Below, piece by piece: positions 9,057-16,001 of a DNA stretch of 60,786 nucleotides. A program made the translations under genes and the position numbers. The stretch is from Clostridiales bacterium mt11 (GTDB lineage Bacteria; Bacillota; Clostridia; Tissierellales; Tepidimicrobiaceae). The stretch's first letter is position 1, and each line of letters begins with the position of its first letter. The stretch spans positions 263,449 to 324,234 of the forward strand of contig LN874946.1 of NCBI GenBank assembly GCA_001282665.1, read 5' to 3'. The notes under the pieces were generated by a model that saw only the letters and a list, made by a program, of their open reading frames with translations, was not told the DNA's origin and searched no databases.

Positions 9057-9090
9057 AGTGAGTCAAGGGTATAGTCTTTGGCTCACTTTC
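9057..9090 (+). terminator. Terminator after the Nudix gene
   Basis: AAGTGAGTCAA pairs with TTTGGCTCACTT across a short loop, with one mismatch, and the right side runs into a T/C-rich tail. It separates the Nudix gene from the YigZ gene. Confidence 0.7.
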
Positions 9091-9145
9091 TCTTTATCTT
9101 ATGGTATAATCAATATAACTGTATATGTAATGAAAGGAGATGCTA

Positions 9146-9793
9146 ATGGATAATATTTATAGAACTATACATGGATATGGAGAAGACGAAATAATAATCA
9201 ATAAATCAAGGTTTATTGGCTATGCTATGCCTATAGAATCAGAGAAAGAGGCATTAGATTTTATTGAAAAGATTAAGACGAAACATAGAGATGCAACTCA
9301 TAATGTATATGCTTATGTATATGGTGAAGATAGTAATATTCAAAGATTTAGTGATGATGGAGAACCATCAGGTACAGCCGGTATTCCAGCATTAGAAGTA
9401 ATTAAAAAAGAAGACCTTAGAAATGTAGCGGTAGTAGTTACAAGATATTTTGGTGGTATAAAATTGGGCACAGGAGGTCTTATCAGAGCTTATACTAAAG
9501 GTGCCAAAATAGGATTAGAGTCGGGAATGATAATTGAAAAGGTACTCCATCATAAATTGAAGATAAGAATAGAATATACCTTATATGGGATGATTGAGAA
9601 CTACTTGATGACAAAGGGATATATAGTAGAGGATACAGTCTATGATGAAGCGGTAAATATATATGTTTATATTGAGTTTTCCCAAGTGGATTCATTTAAG
9701 AATACCATTACGGATTTGACAAGTGGGAATGCAATCATAGAATATATAAATGAAGAACATTTATCCATAAAAGATGGAAGATGGATTAAATAA
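9146..9793 (+). CDS. yigZ: YigZ/IMPACT family protein
   Basis: The product has 215 residues from ATG 9146 behind AAAGGAGATG; the ATG at 9140 lies too close to the ribosome site. The N-terminal UPF0029 (IMPACT) domain has SRFIGYA, HNVYAYVYG, RFSDDGEPSGTAGIPAL and VTRYFGGIKLGTGGLIRAY. A smaller C-terminal domain is ferredoxin-like in known family members. Bacterial members are thought to act at the ribosome or bind nucleic acid, but the function is not firmly known. The annotation is secure at family level only. Confidence 0.92.
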   Translation: MDNIYRTIHGYGEDEIIINKSRFIGYAMPIESEKEALDFIEKIKTKHRDATHNVYAYVYGEDSNIQRFSDDGEPSGTAGIPALEVIKKEDLRNVAVVVTRYFGGIKLGTGGLIRAYTKGAKIGLESGMIIEKVLHHKLKIRIEYTLYGMIENYLMTKGYIVEDTVYDEAVNIYVYIEFSQVDSFKNTITDLTSGNAIIEYINEEHLSIKDGRWIK

Positions 9794-9794
9794 G

Positions 9795-10142
9795 CTATTC
9801 TTTTTTTAGTAGTTCATATATTCCTATAAATAGAAGAAATATACCAAAATATCTCCTTAAGGAACTAGGATCCATCTTTAGTGCAAACAAGGATCCAGCA
9901 ATAGATCCTGCAATGCCTCCTATTATGATCCATTTAGCAGGTTTAAAATCTATACTCTTTTCTTTAACATGGATAATCAGGGCGACAATAGCTACAGGTA
10001 TAAATACTATAAGGTTTATACCTTGAGCTTGTTGCTGATTAAGGGAAGTAAAAAATACCAGTGAAGGAATCAGTATGGTTCCACCACCTATACCCATACC
10101 ACTGATTATGCCAGACAACAATCCAATTATAAATAATTTCAT
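9795..10142 (-). CDS. TauE/SafE (DUF81) half-transporter, second half
   Basis: A 115-residue membrane protein with about four helices and the repeat motif GLLSGIISGMGIGGGTILIPSLVFF near its start. Full TauE/SafE anion exporters are about 250 residues and consist of two such repeats. Here each half is a separate gene: the start of this one overlaps the stop of the upstream gene by four bases (10139-10142), which couples translation. The pair probably forms a heterodimeric permease for sulfite, sulfonates or similar organic anions. The substrate cannot be told from sequence. It converges on the YigZ gene. Confidence 0.85.
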   Translation of the reverse strand: MKLFIIGLLSGIISGMGIGGGTILIPSLVFFTSLNQQQAQGINLIVFIPVAIVALIIHVKEKSIDFKPAKWIIIGGIAGSIAGSLFALKMDPSSLRRYFGIFLLFIGIYELLKKE

Positions 10143-10498
10143 CTTATTATCATCCTTAGGGCAGTTATTATTATTACAGTACCAAAGACCTTACGAAGTA
10201 TGGGAGTTGGAACCTTTTTTAATAATTTGGCACCAATAAAACTTCCTAAAACACCTCCTAAGGCAACTATTAATGCAATATCAAATCTTATTACATTATT
10301 TTTAAAATAGATAAAAGTACTAATAATTGATAAAGGAAATATAATCGAAATAGCAGTAGCATGAGCTTTATAATCCTTGACTCCAATTAAAAACACAAGG
10401 GCAGGAACTACTAAGGTTCCACCTCCAGAGCCAAAAAGACCATTTACCATACCTGTTATTAATCCAATACCAATTAGTTTAATAGCATTAGCATCCAT
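10139..10498 (-). CDS. TauE/SafE (DUF81) half-transporter, first half
   Basis: The product has 119 residues from the ATG at 10498-10496, seven bases after AAAGGAG on the minus strand; a longer frame reaching 10666 has no ribosome site and would overlap nadE. It carries GIGLITGMVNGLFGSGGGTLVVPALVFL, the TauE/SafE repeat signature, and three to four hydrophobic helices. It is the other half of the split exporter. The gene is divergent from nadE, so the 110 bases between them must carry promoters in both directions. Confidence 0.85.
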   Translation of the reverse strand: MDANAIKLIGIGLITGMVNGLFGSGGGTLVVPALVFLIGVKDYKAHATAISIIFPLSIISTFIYFKNNVIRFDIALIVALGGVLGSFIGAKLLKKVPTPILRKVFGTVIIITALRMIIR

Positions 10499-10607
10499 AT
10501 ATTGCTCCTTTATGTTATAATGATTAAGGAAATATTGGCCATCACTAACTATTAATTTCACCAAAATTGCATAAGATATACATAAGAATTGATGTGGAGG
10601 TAATTTT

Positions 10608-11342
10608 ATGGATAATATAAAGGAAATTTGTGATGAACTCGTAAAATGGCTAAGGAATAAAGTCAATGAAGCTAATGGAAAGGGGGTAGTTTTTGGTTTA
10701 AGTGGAGGGGTGGATTCAGCAGTAGTAGCAGGTTTAGCAAAATTAGCTTTTCCAGAAACCTCTCTAGGTATAATAATGCCTTGTCATAGTAATCCAATAG
10801 ATGAAGAACATGGTTTGTTAGTTGCAAAAAGCTTAGGTTTAGAAACTAAAAAGGTTGACCTATCAGAAGTCTATAATCAATTTATTAAATCAATAGGGGT
10901 TAAAGAGGCTAATAGTCTAGCTGCTGCCAATATAAAACCAAGACTTAGGATGACTATTCTGTACTATTTTGCACAAGAACACAATTATTTAGTCCTTGGC
11001 TCTAGTAATAAATCTGAATTTACTGTAGGATATTTTACTAAACATGGAGATAGCGGAGTAGATTTACTCCCAATTGTTTCCTTTGTTAAAACCGAAGTTT
11101 GGGAATTGGCAAGATATTTAAACATACCTGATATAATAATAGAAAAGTCACCTACTGCAGGATTGTGGGAAGATCAAACTGATGAAAAGGAAATGGGATT
11201 TGGATATGATGTTTTAGATAACTATATATTAGATAAAACGGGGCCTCAAAATTTGGTTGAAAAGATAGAAAAGATGAACAGAAATAGTGAACATAAGAGA
11301 CACTTTCCACCAAGCTTCATTTCAAAAAATAAACAAAACTGA
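10608..11342 (+). CDS. nadE: NAD+ synthase, ammonia-dependent
   Basis: The product has 244 residues from ATG 10608 behind TGGAGGTAATTTT. It makes NAD from deamido-NAD, ATP and ammonia. The ATP-pyrophosphatase P-loop is GLSGGVDSAVVAG near residue 28. The deamido-NAD and ammonia site region is GSSNKSEFTVGYFTKHGDSGVDLLPI near residue 130. There is no N-terminal nitrilase/glutaminase domain, so it uses free ammonia. The length is slightly short of E. coli NadE and typical of clostridial forms. Confidence 0.95.
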   Translation: MDNIKEICDELVKWLRNKVNEANGKGVVFGLSGGVDSAVVAGLAKLAFPETSLGIIMPCHSNPIDEEHGLLVAKSLGLETKKVDLSEVYNQFIKSIGVKEANSLAAANIKPRLRMTILYYFAQEHNYLVLGSSNKSEFTVGYFTKHGDSGVDLLPIVSFVKTEVWELARYLNIPDIIIEKSPTAGLWEDQTDEKEMGFGYDVLDNYILDKTGPQNLVEKIEKMNRNSEHKRHFPPSFISKNKQN

Positions 11343-11403
11343 TGTATTATATTAAATATTGTGGTAAAATAAATTAGCAATAAATTAAGGAGGTAGTGTG
11401 TTT

Positions 11404-12147
11404 ATGGCAGGTCATTCTAAATGGAATAATATAAAAAATAAGAAAGGCAAAGAAGATGCCAAAAAAGGTAAAGAATTTACTAAAATAGCAAGATATATCA
11501 TGGTAGCCGCAAAGGAAGGCGGCACAGATCCTGAATACAATCCTTCATTGAAGGCGGCTATTGAAAAAGCTAAAGCAGCAAATATGCCTAATGATAATAT
11601 AGATAGAGCAATAAAAAAAGGCAGTGGAGAACTAGGTGCAGATATCTACGAGGAAATAATATATGAAGGGTATGGACCAGGTGGAATAGCAGTATTTGTA
11701 TCCTGCTTAACCGATAATAGGAATAGAACTGCATCGGATGTAAGACATGCTTTCGATAAATTTGGAGGTAACTTAGGGCAAACTGGCTGTGTGTCATTTA
11801 TGTTCGATAGAAAAGGTGTATTAGCTATAGAAAAAAATGATTCCATAGATGAAGATGAGTTAATGCTTTTAGCTATTGATTCTGGAGCTGAAGACTTTGA
11901 AGGAAATGAATACGGTTATGAAATCATTACAAGTCCTGAAAATTTCAATAGTGTTAGAGATGCATTAAGTGAAAAAGGATACCAATTTGCAATGGCAGAA
12001 ATATCCTTTTTACCTCAAAATACTACAGAGCTTACAGATGAAAAGGATATTAAAAATATGGTAAAACTAATAGATATATTAGAAGATAATGATGATATCC
12101 AAGAAATCTACCACAATTGGGAGATGCCTGAAGATTTAGATGTTTAA
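11404..12147 (+). CDS. yebC: YebC/PmpR-type protein; integration target of the element
   Basis: The product has 247 residues from ATG 11404 (MAGHSKWNNIKNKK, the family hallmark start) behind AAGGAGGTAGTG. The YebC fold includes GPGGIAVFVSCLTDNRNRTASDVRHAFDKFGGNLG in the middle. Family members act as transcription regulators or as ribosome-associated factors easing translation of proline runs; which role applies here cannot be told. Its last 17 codons and stop are duplicated 17.4 kb downstream, so the mobile element sits at its 3' end and supplies or keeps an intact ending. The reading frame is whole. Confidence 0.95.
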   Translation: MAGHSKWNNIKNKKGKEDAKKGKEFTKIARYIMVAAKEGGTDPEYNPSLKAAIEKAKAANMPNDNIDRAIKKGSGELGADIYEEIIYEGYGPGGIAVFVSCLTDNRNRTASDVRHAFDKFGGNLGQTGCVSFMFDRKGVLAIEKNDSIDEDELMLLAIDSGAEDFEGNEYGYEIITSPENFNSVRDALSEKGYQFAMAEISFLPQNTTELTDEKDIKNMVKLIDILEDNDDIQEIYHNWEMPEDLDV

Positions 12148-12158
12148 GGATAAAAAGG
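12096..12158 (+). repeat. attL: 63-bp direct repeat at the end of yebC
   Basis: These 63 bases recur at 29507-29569 with one difference, C at 12114 versus T at 29525. The repeat covers the last 17 codons of yebC, its stop, and 11 bases beyond. The C/T difference is the third base of a His codon and is silent. An integrase gene starts 121 bases to the right, as expected for an attachment site. Confidence 0.93.
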
Positions 12159-12278
12159 CTGGGAAACGCAGTATTAAACCAATTACGGTAAATGATAAAA
12201 TTGATTTTTATTGTTGTATGAAGGTATGTAATACCACTCTTCATTTTGTGTAAAAACAATATGGAGGGTGGTTTATTT

Positions 12279-13184
12279 ATGTTTTTAGAAGTAGAAGATT
12301 ATATTTTTGATTGCCAAAGTAGAGGTTTAAGTCAAAAAACTTTAAAAAATTATCGTAATCATTTAATCAGATTTGAAAAATATATAAGAGAACAAGGAGT
12401 TAATAAGGTAATAGATATAAAACCAATTCATATTAAAAAATTTATTAAATTAAAACAAGATGCAGGTTGTACTAATAAGTATTGCAATGGCATTTACAAG
12501 GCTTTGAAAGTATTTTTTGATTATTGCATTGAAAATGAATATATTATTAAAAGTCCAATGAAAAATATTAAACCTGCCAAAGAAGAAAAAAGGACAATTG
12601 AAGTTTTTACAGATAAAGAAACAAATAGATTAATAAATTACTATGATTACTCTAATTACCTTAATGCAAGAAATAAGGCTATTGTAAACATGATGTTTGA
12701 CACAGGGGTAAGAACTACAGAACTTTTAGGTATTACTAATGATGATATACAAGTCGATAGGATAAAAATATACGGAAAAGGTGCAAAAGAAAGATTTATT
12801 GCATTATCCACTGAACTCAAGAAAATCTTAAGAAGATATGAACGGATTAAAGATAGTTATTTCTATAAAAAAGATATTCCAGATTATTATTTTTTATCTA
12901 GAACGGGTAGACAGTTGACAGTTGAAGCTATAGAAAGGCTTTGGAGGATTGCAGGTGAAGAATGTGATATTAGGGATAGTGTAAGATGTAGCGGACATAC
13001 AGCAAGACACTATTTTGCAACAAAGATGATGGAGAAAAATGACATATATACAGTTTCCAAATTACTAGGACATAGTACAGTAGCAAATACAGAACGATAT
13101 ATTGCAACATTGACAGATGAAAAATTAATAGAACAAGGTAAAGTTACAAGTCCTTTAACAACTTTGAAAGGGGGTAGGAAGTAA
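12279..13184 (+). CDS. int: Tyrosine site-specific integrase
   Basis: The product has 301 residues from ATG 12279, seven bases after GGAGGGTGG; an earlier frame start at 12246 lacks a ribosome site. An N-terminal SAM-like core-binding domain (about residues 1-90) precedes the catalytic domain with Arg145 (TGVRTTEL), Lys167 (YGKGAKERF), His240-x-x-Arg243 (HTARHYF), His265 (LLGHSTV) and the nucleophile Tyr274 (NTERYIA). All key residues are present. There is no AP2-type arm-binding domain, so it is a short, XerC-like integrase. It presumably recombines the 63-bp sites at yebC. Its stop overlaps the next start (TAATG). Confidence 0.93.
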   Translation: MFLEVEDYIFDCQSRGLSQKTLKNYRNHLIRFEKYIREQGVNKVIDIKPIHIKKFIKLKQDAGCTNKYCNGIYKALKVFFDYCIENEYIIKSPMKNIKPAKEEKRTIEVFTDKETNRLINYYDYSNYLNARNKAIVNMMFDTGVRTTELLGITNDDIQVDRIKIYGKGAKERFIALSTELKKILRRYERIKDSYFYKKDIPDYYFLSRTGRQLTVEAIERLWRIAGEECDIRDSVRCSGHTARHYFATKMMEKNDIYTVSKLLGHSTVANTERYIATLTDEKLIEQGKVTSPLTTLKGGRK

Positions 13185-13882
13185 TGTATGAAGTTAAAAT
13201 AACTTATGATGTATTAGAAAAATTAAATTTAAAAGAAATAGGTGTGTATATGGCATTAAAAAAGTACATGAACTGGAACGAATTTACTTGCTATCCCTCT
13301 ATAGCTACTCTTGCAGAGGATTTATCATGTTCAGAAAATACTGTAAGAAAATATCTTAGGCAGTTAGAGAAGAAAGGAATTATCAATATAGAATATAGGA
13401 CTAAAAAAAACAAAAGAGGTAAAAGGTGGAACGATACGAATTTATATACTTTTATAATTGAAAAGATTTTTAATAAAGGGGTACTTCAAAAGAATAAAGG
13501 GGGTACTGCAAGGGTTAAAGACGAACAAGAATTATCTAACTATCTTGATATGAATGACACAAACACAATTAAAGTTGAATTAGAGGAAGAGTTTGGACAG
13601 GTTATTGTGGATAAGGCTCTACAACAATTATCTATTGTTACGTCCAAAGGTACAATAGTTAATAATCTAAAGAACTATTTAAAGGCTATATGTGTACGTT
13701 TACAAGCCCAACAGGAGATGATTAAGGGTTTAGGTAGGGTAAGTAAAAATAAACCCAAAAAAGGAAAGAAGAACAGTGGTTGGGACTGTTCTTCAATCAA
13801 AAAGGTTTCTAAATCATACAGTAACGATGATTTAGAATTAATCTTAGAACGTAAACGACAAGAGATATTTACCAAAATCTAA
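13184..13882 (+). CDS. HTH replication-initiator-like protein
   Basis: The product has 232 residues from ATG 13184, which overlaps the integrase stop; GGGGGTAGG precedes it. Residues 1-75 look like the HTH_36/plasmid replication winged-helix domain (IGVYMALKKYMN, YPSIATLAEDLSCSENTVRKYLRQLEKKGII). A middle helical part resembles DnaD-like tails, and the C-terminal part is lysine-rich. Such proteins commonly bind origins in plasmids, ICEs and phages. Coupling to the integrase suggests joint expression on induction. It may recognise the TTACAA repeats at 25958-26304, but that is inference; a transcription-regulator role is equally possible. Confidence 0.65.
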   Translation: MYEVKITYDVLEKLNLKEIGVYMALKKYMNWNEFTCYPSIATLAEDLSCSENTVRKYLRQLEKKGIINIEYRTKKNKRGKRWNDTNLYTFIIEKIFNKGVLQKNKGGTARVKDEQELSNYLDMNDTNTIKVELEEEFGQVIVDKALQQLSIVTSKGTIVNNLKNYLKAICVRLQAQQEMIKGLGRVSKNKPKKGKKNSGWDCSSIKKVSKSYSNDDLELILERKRQEIFTKI

Positions 13883-14055
13883 TCGTTTACTAATTTATAA
13901 CACTGCTAGACATAAATTACTTATTTTCCAATAAATAGGTAGTTGATGTCTATTAATGTTGTTCATTTTTATTATAACATATTTGAAAATGAGAAGACAA
14001 GGATAATATAATTTCTATAAGAGAATTTTACCACTTGTTATAAGGATATCTTTTA
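13883..14055. other. Intergenic stretch between converging genes
   Basis: This AT-rich spacer separates the HTH protein gene from the converging repressor gene. Short inverted words (AGACAT with ATGTCT, about 13909-13947) are present, but there is no convincing terminator or gene. Confidence 0.4.
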
Positions 14056-14265
14056 TTATTCTTTTTCAAACCATTCAATTTCATATCCAATTATATCAGC
14101 TATTTCTAAAACTTCATTATACCTAATTGTTTCATTGTTAATTTTTTTAGAAAAATTAGCTAAAGAGTAATTAGTCCCATTTCTCTTATTTAATTCTTCA
14201 ACTACCTGTGTCATTGTAAAACCTGCTCTAACAATAAAAGCTTTTATATCTTCTTTAATTCCCAT
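14056..14265 (-). CDS. Small HTH repressor-like protein
   Basis: The product has 69 residues from the ATG at 14265-14263, eight bases after AGGAGGT on the minus strand; an ATG two codons earlier is too close. It is a Cro/C1-like helix-turn-helix (VRAGFTMTQVVEELNKRNGTNYSLANFSKKINNETI) ending in EIADIIGYEIEWFEKE. Very similar small proteins are widespread in clostridial mobile elements, often under wrong product names. It is the only leftward gene of the element and faces a rightward promoter across palindromic operators, so it is the likely maintenance repressor, equivalent to Stl or CI. Confidence 0.75.
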   Translation of the reverse strand: MGIKEDIKAFIVRAGFTMTQVVEELNKRNGTNYSLANFSKKINNETIRYNEVLEIADIIGYEIEWFEKE

Positions 14266-14285
14266 ATTCATTACCTCCTATTAAC

Positions 14286-14407
14286 ATTGTACTATAAAGT
14301 TGATGTATTATCAATATGGTTAAATATTTAACCAAGAAGTTAATAAACGTACTTGACATATTTAACTTTATAGTTTAATATATAATTAAGAAGTTAAATA
14401 GTTAACT
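14286..14407. promoter_or_regulatory. Divergent promoters with GTTAA/TTAAC operators (element switch)
   Basis: Rightward promoter: TTGACA at 14353-14358, 17 bp, TAATAT at 14376-14381. Leftward promoter (minus strand): TTGATA at 14314-14309, 17 bp, TACAAT at 14291-14286. Between and around them lie a perfect 16-bp palindrome GGTTAAATATTTAACC (14318-14333), next to the leftward -35, and the near-palindrome AGTTAAATAGTTAACT (14392-14407), just past the rightward -10. Further half-sites occur at about 14338 and 14361. This is a classic repressor-controlled lysogeny-type switch. Confidence 0.8.
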
Positions 14408-14424
14408 AAATGGAGGTATTATAT

Positions 14425-14586
14425 ATGAAAATAGACGACTTCTTAAACCTAATACAAAAGTTAAAAAGGTTTAAAATTAGACTTGAACAAGAGGGAATTA
14501 CAGGAGAACAGCTACAAGTTATACTTAAAATTTATATACAAGACATTACCGACAACATTAATATTAATATGTTGGAGGTGATATAA
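14425..14586 (+). CDS. Small protein, first gene of the rightward operon
   Basis: This 53-residue frame starts at ATG 14425 behind TGGAGGTATTATAT, directly downstream of the rightward promoter and operator. The product is helical and highly charged (KLKRFKIRLEQEGITGEQLQVILKIYIQDI). I recognise no family. Being first under repressor control it could be an excisionase, an early regulator or a replication accessory, but none of these is shown by sequence. The end of the gene carries the ribosome site (GGAGGTGAT) of the next frame. Confidence 0.6.
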   Translation: MKIDDFLNLIQKLKRFKIRLEQEGITGEQLQVILKIYIQDITDNININMLEVI

Positions 14587-14817
14587 ATAAATTTAGATAA
14601 ATTCGGAGATTTTAAATTTGCAACTAAGATTTACAAAACTGAAAATGATAATGTAAAAACACAATTTAAAAAGCTAAAAACACAATTTAAAATTAGATAC
14701 AAAGATAGAGAAATAGAAATAAAAGAAATAGATGATGTTACATTTGCCGTTGAAGCAGGAGATATTGTTGTAGTATACACGATTATAGAAGATATAATTT
14801 ATCAATTTTACTATTAA
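14587..14817 (+). CDS. Possible small protein with a non-standard ATA start
   Basis: An open frame of 76 codons runs from ATA 14587 to TAA 14817. It contains no early ATG, GTG or TTG in frame, yet GGAGGTGAT ends 5-6 bases before the ATA, good spacing for initiation. The translated chain looks protein-like (FKIRYKDREIEIKEIDDVTFAVEAGDIVVVYTIIEDIIYQFYY) and includes a repeated KTQFK motif. If real it would use a rare AUA start, or be reached by coupling from the upstream gene. It could also be a decayed gene that lost its start. Confidence 0.35.
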   Translation: MNLDKFGDFKFATKIYKTENDNVKTQFKKLKTQFKIRYKDREIEIKEIDDVTFAVEAGDIVVVYTIIEDIIYQFYY

Positions 14818-14838
14818 AAATACAAAGGGGGAAGAATA

Positions 14839-15237
14839 ATGAAAGAACAACAAAAACAATTTTTAGATGAAAATATTTCAATTAAAAAACAAAATTGGCT
14901 TAACCTATTGCTAGACAATGGTGGTAATCTTGAAGAATTTAAAGTAATAAATAATAATTCTAAGAATTTATTATTTGCATTATGTAAGTACAAAAAGATT
15001 TTAAGGCAACGTGGGCAGGGACATGTTAGTTTTATAGAAATAGAAAAATATTATAATAATAATGATATTAAGAGTTTACATAACGCTATAAATAGGTTGT
15101 TTTTAGAATATTATACGGAAGAAGAGATAGAGAGCTTTTTAGAATTAATGAAGAAAACTAATACAAGCCTAGAAAACGTTTATATAAGACATATGGAAAA
15201 TCCAGAGAACAATATCTTTTTGATGTTAACACTATAA
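14839..15237 (+). CDS. Hypothetical protein of the early element operon
   Basis: The product has 132 residues from ATG 14839 behind AAAGGGGGAAGAATA. The chain is mostly helical and charged, with Lys/Asn-rich parts, a short QRGQGHVSF loop near residue 55 and an acidic helical C-terminal half. No catalytic or DNA-binding motif is clear to me. It sits between the repressor-controlled start of the operon and the sigma-region-4-like gene, and a strong terminator follows it. Its role is unknown. Confidence 0.6.
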   Translation: MKEQQKQFLDENISIKKQNWLNLLLDNGGNLEEFKVINNNSKNLLFALCKYKKILRQRGQGHVSFIEIEKYYNNNDIKSLHNAINRLFLEYYTEEEIESFLELMKKTNTSLENVYIRHMENPENNIFLMLTL

Positions 15238-15255
15238 CTATAAGGTAATTGTCTT

Positions 15256-15287
15256 AAAAGTTGTTCATAAATTATGAACAACTTTTT
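15256..15287 (+). terminator. Strong terminator or attenuator inside the start of the sigma-like gene
   Basis: A perfect 13-bp stem AAAAGTTGTTCAT / ATGAACAACTTTT with a 5-base loop ends in a T run (15283-15287). It follows the previous gene by 18 bases and covers the TTG start region of the next frame, so it may also act as an attenuator of that gene. Confidence 0.85.
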
Positions 15288-15512
15288 CAATTGGAATTAC
15301 AAGAAGAAATTGTAGAATTGTTAGATGAAGTATTAACAGAAAGACAAAGGCAAGTAATACAAATGTACTTTTGGGATGAAATGACACAAGAAGAAATAGG
15401 AAAAGAATTAGGGATAGCACAGAAAAATGTTTCTACTAATTCACAAAATGCACTAGAAGCTTTAAGGGGATATATAAATATAGATGATGAGTATGTGACC
15501 GTATATAAGTAA
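15261..15512 (+). CDS. Sigma-70 region-4-like regulator (ArpU/RinA-type late activator?)
   Basis: This frame of up to 83 residues carries LTERQRQVIQMYFWDEMTQEEIGKELGIAQKNVSTNSQNALEALRGYI, a sigma region 4-like helix-turn-helix. Small proteins of this type (ArpU, RinA, phage sigma-like factors) switch on late structural operons in Firmicutes phages and satellites. It lies just ahead of the scaffold and capsid genes, as expected. The start is uncertain: TTG 15261 lies in the hairpin stem, TTG 15291 just after it, and neither has a good ribosome site. Confidence 0.6.
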   Translation: MFINYEQLFQLELQEEIVELLDEVLTERQRQVIQMYFWDEMTQEEIGKELGIAQKNVSTNSQNALEALRGYINIDDEYVTVYK

Positions 15513-15595
15513 TAGTAGTATACTTAGTATATAATGATGTAGTATGTGTTGTATAGGGTATAAAAACATCAAGCAAAGCTACAATTATATATATA

Positions 15596-15686
15596 GAGGG
15601 GGAGTTTTTGACACTTTATGAAAGATAAAAAAATGCAGACAAAACAATTAATTTTTTTATGAATTGTGTCAAAACGGGGGGTAAAA
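15596..15686. promoter_or_regulatory. Dyad GTTTTTGACAC / GTGTCAAAAC flanked by G tracts (candidate packaging or control site)
   Basis: A G run at 15598-15602 precedes GTTTTTGACAC (15604-15614). About 50 bases on, GTGTCAAAAC (15666-15675) is its inverted copy and is followed by GGGGGGTAAAA (15676-15686). The words GTGTCAAAA and GGGGGGTAAA recur at 28208-28245 near the other end of the structural genes. I infer a cis-acting site such as a cos/pac signal or a pause site; the sequence alone does not decide. Confidence 0.3.
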
Positions 15687-15970
15687 CAGCCACTTCCCAA
15701 CAAATATAGTGAGAGGTACATCACGATAAAATATTTAGAGTTAATTTGAGATGTTGTAGTTTTTATATAATGAAATAATTGAAATTTTGAGTAATTAATA
15801 GATAAAAACATCAGACATTGGTACATAACTATATGAGGAGGAAGTATATTTTAAGTAGGTCTTATCGTATACATTAAATTTTAGTGTATATAATAAGGCT
15901 TATTTTTATAGGGTCTTCCCTTTTTAATGTTTTTATATAAATACTATATTCTCCGTATAGAAAAAGAGTT

Positions 15971-16001
15971 AGGATACCTTGTTGGTATCCTTCCTTTTTT
16001 T
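15971..16001 (+). terminator. Terminator-like hairpin in the capsid leader
   Basis: AGGATACC and GGTATCCT form an 8-bp stem with a TTGTT loop, followed by TCC and a run of T. It stands about 85 bases before the scaffold gene, so it would end upstream transcripts or act as a checkpoint in the late operon. Confidence 0.75.

Noticed and set aside
10499..10666. N-terminal extension of the first TauE/SafE half gene
   Set aside because: The extension overlaps nadE and has no ribosome site; AAAGGAG with good spacing marks the start at 10498.
12246..12278. Longer integrase N-terminus
   Set aside because: The start at 12246 has no ribosome site, while GGAGGGTGG precedes ATG 12279.
15545..15830. Minus-strand 85-codon frame (15569-15826) in the capsid leader
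   Set aside because: It lacks a ribosome site and has low-complexity composition; the plus strand here carries control words instead.
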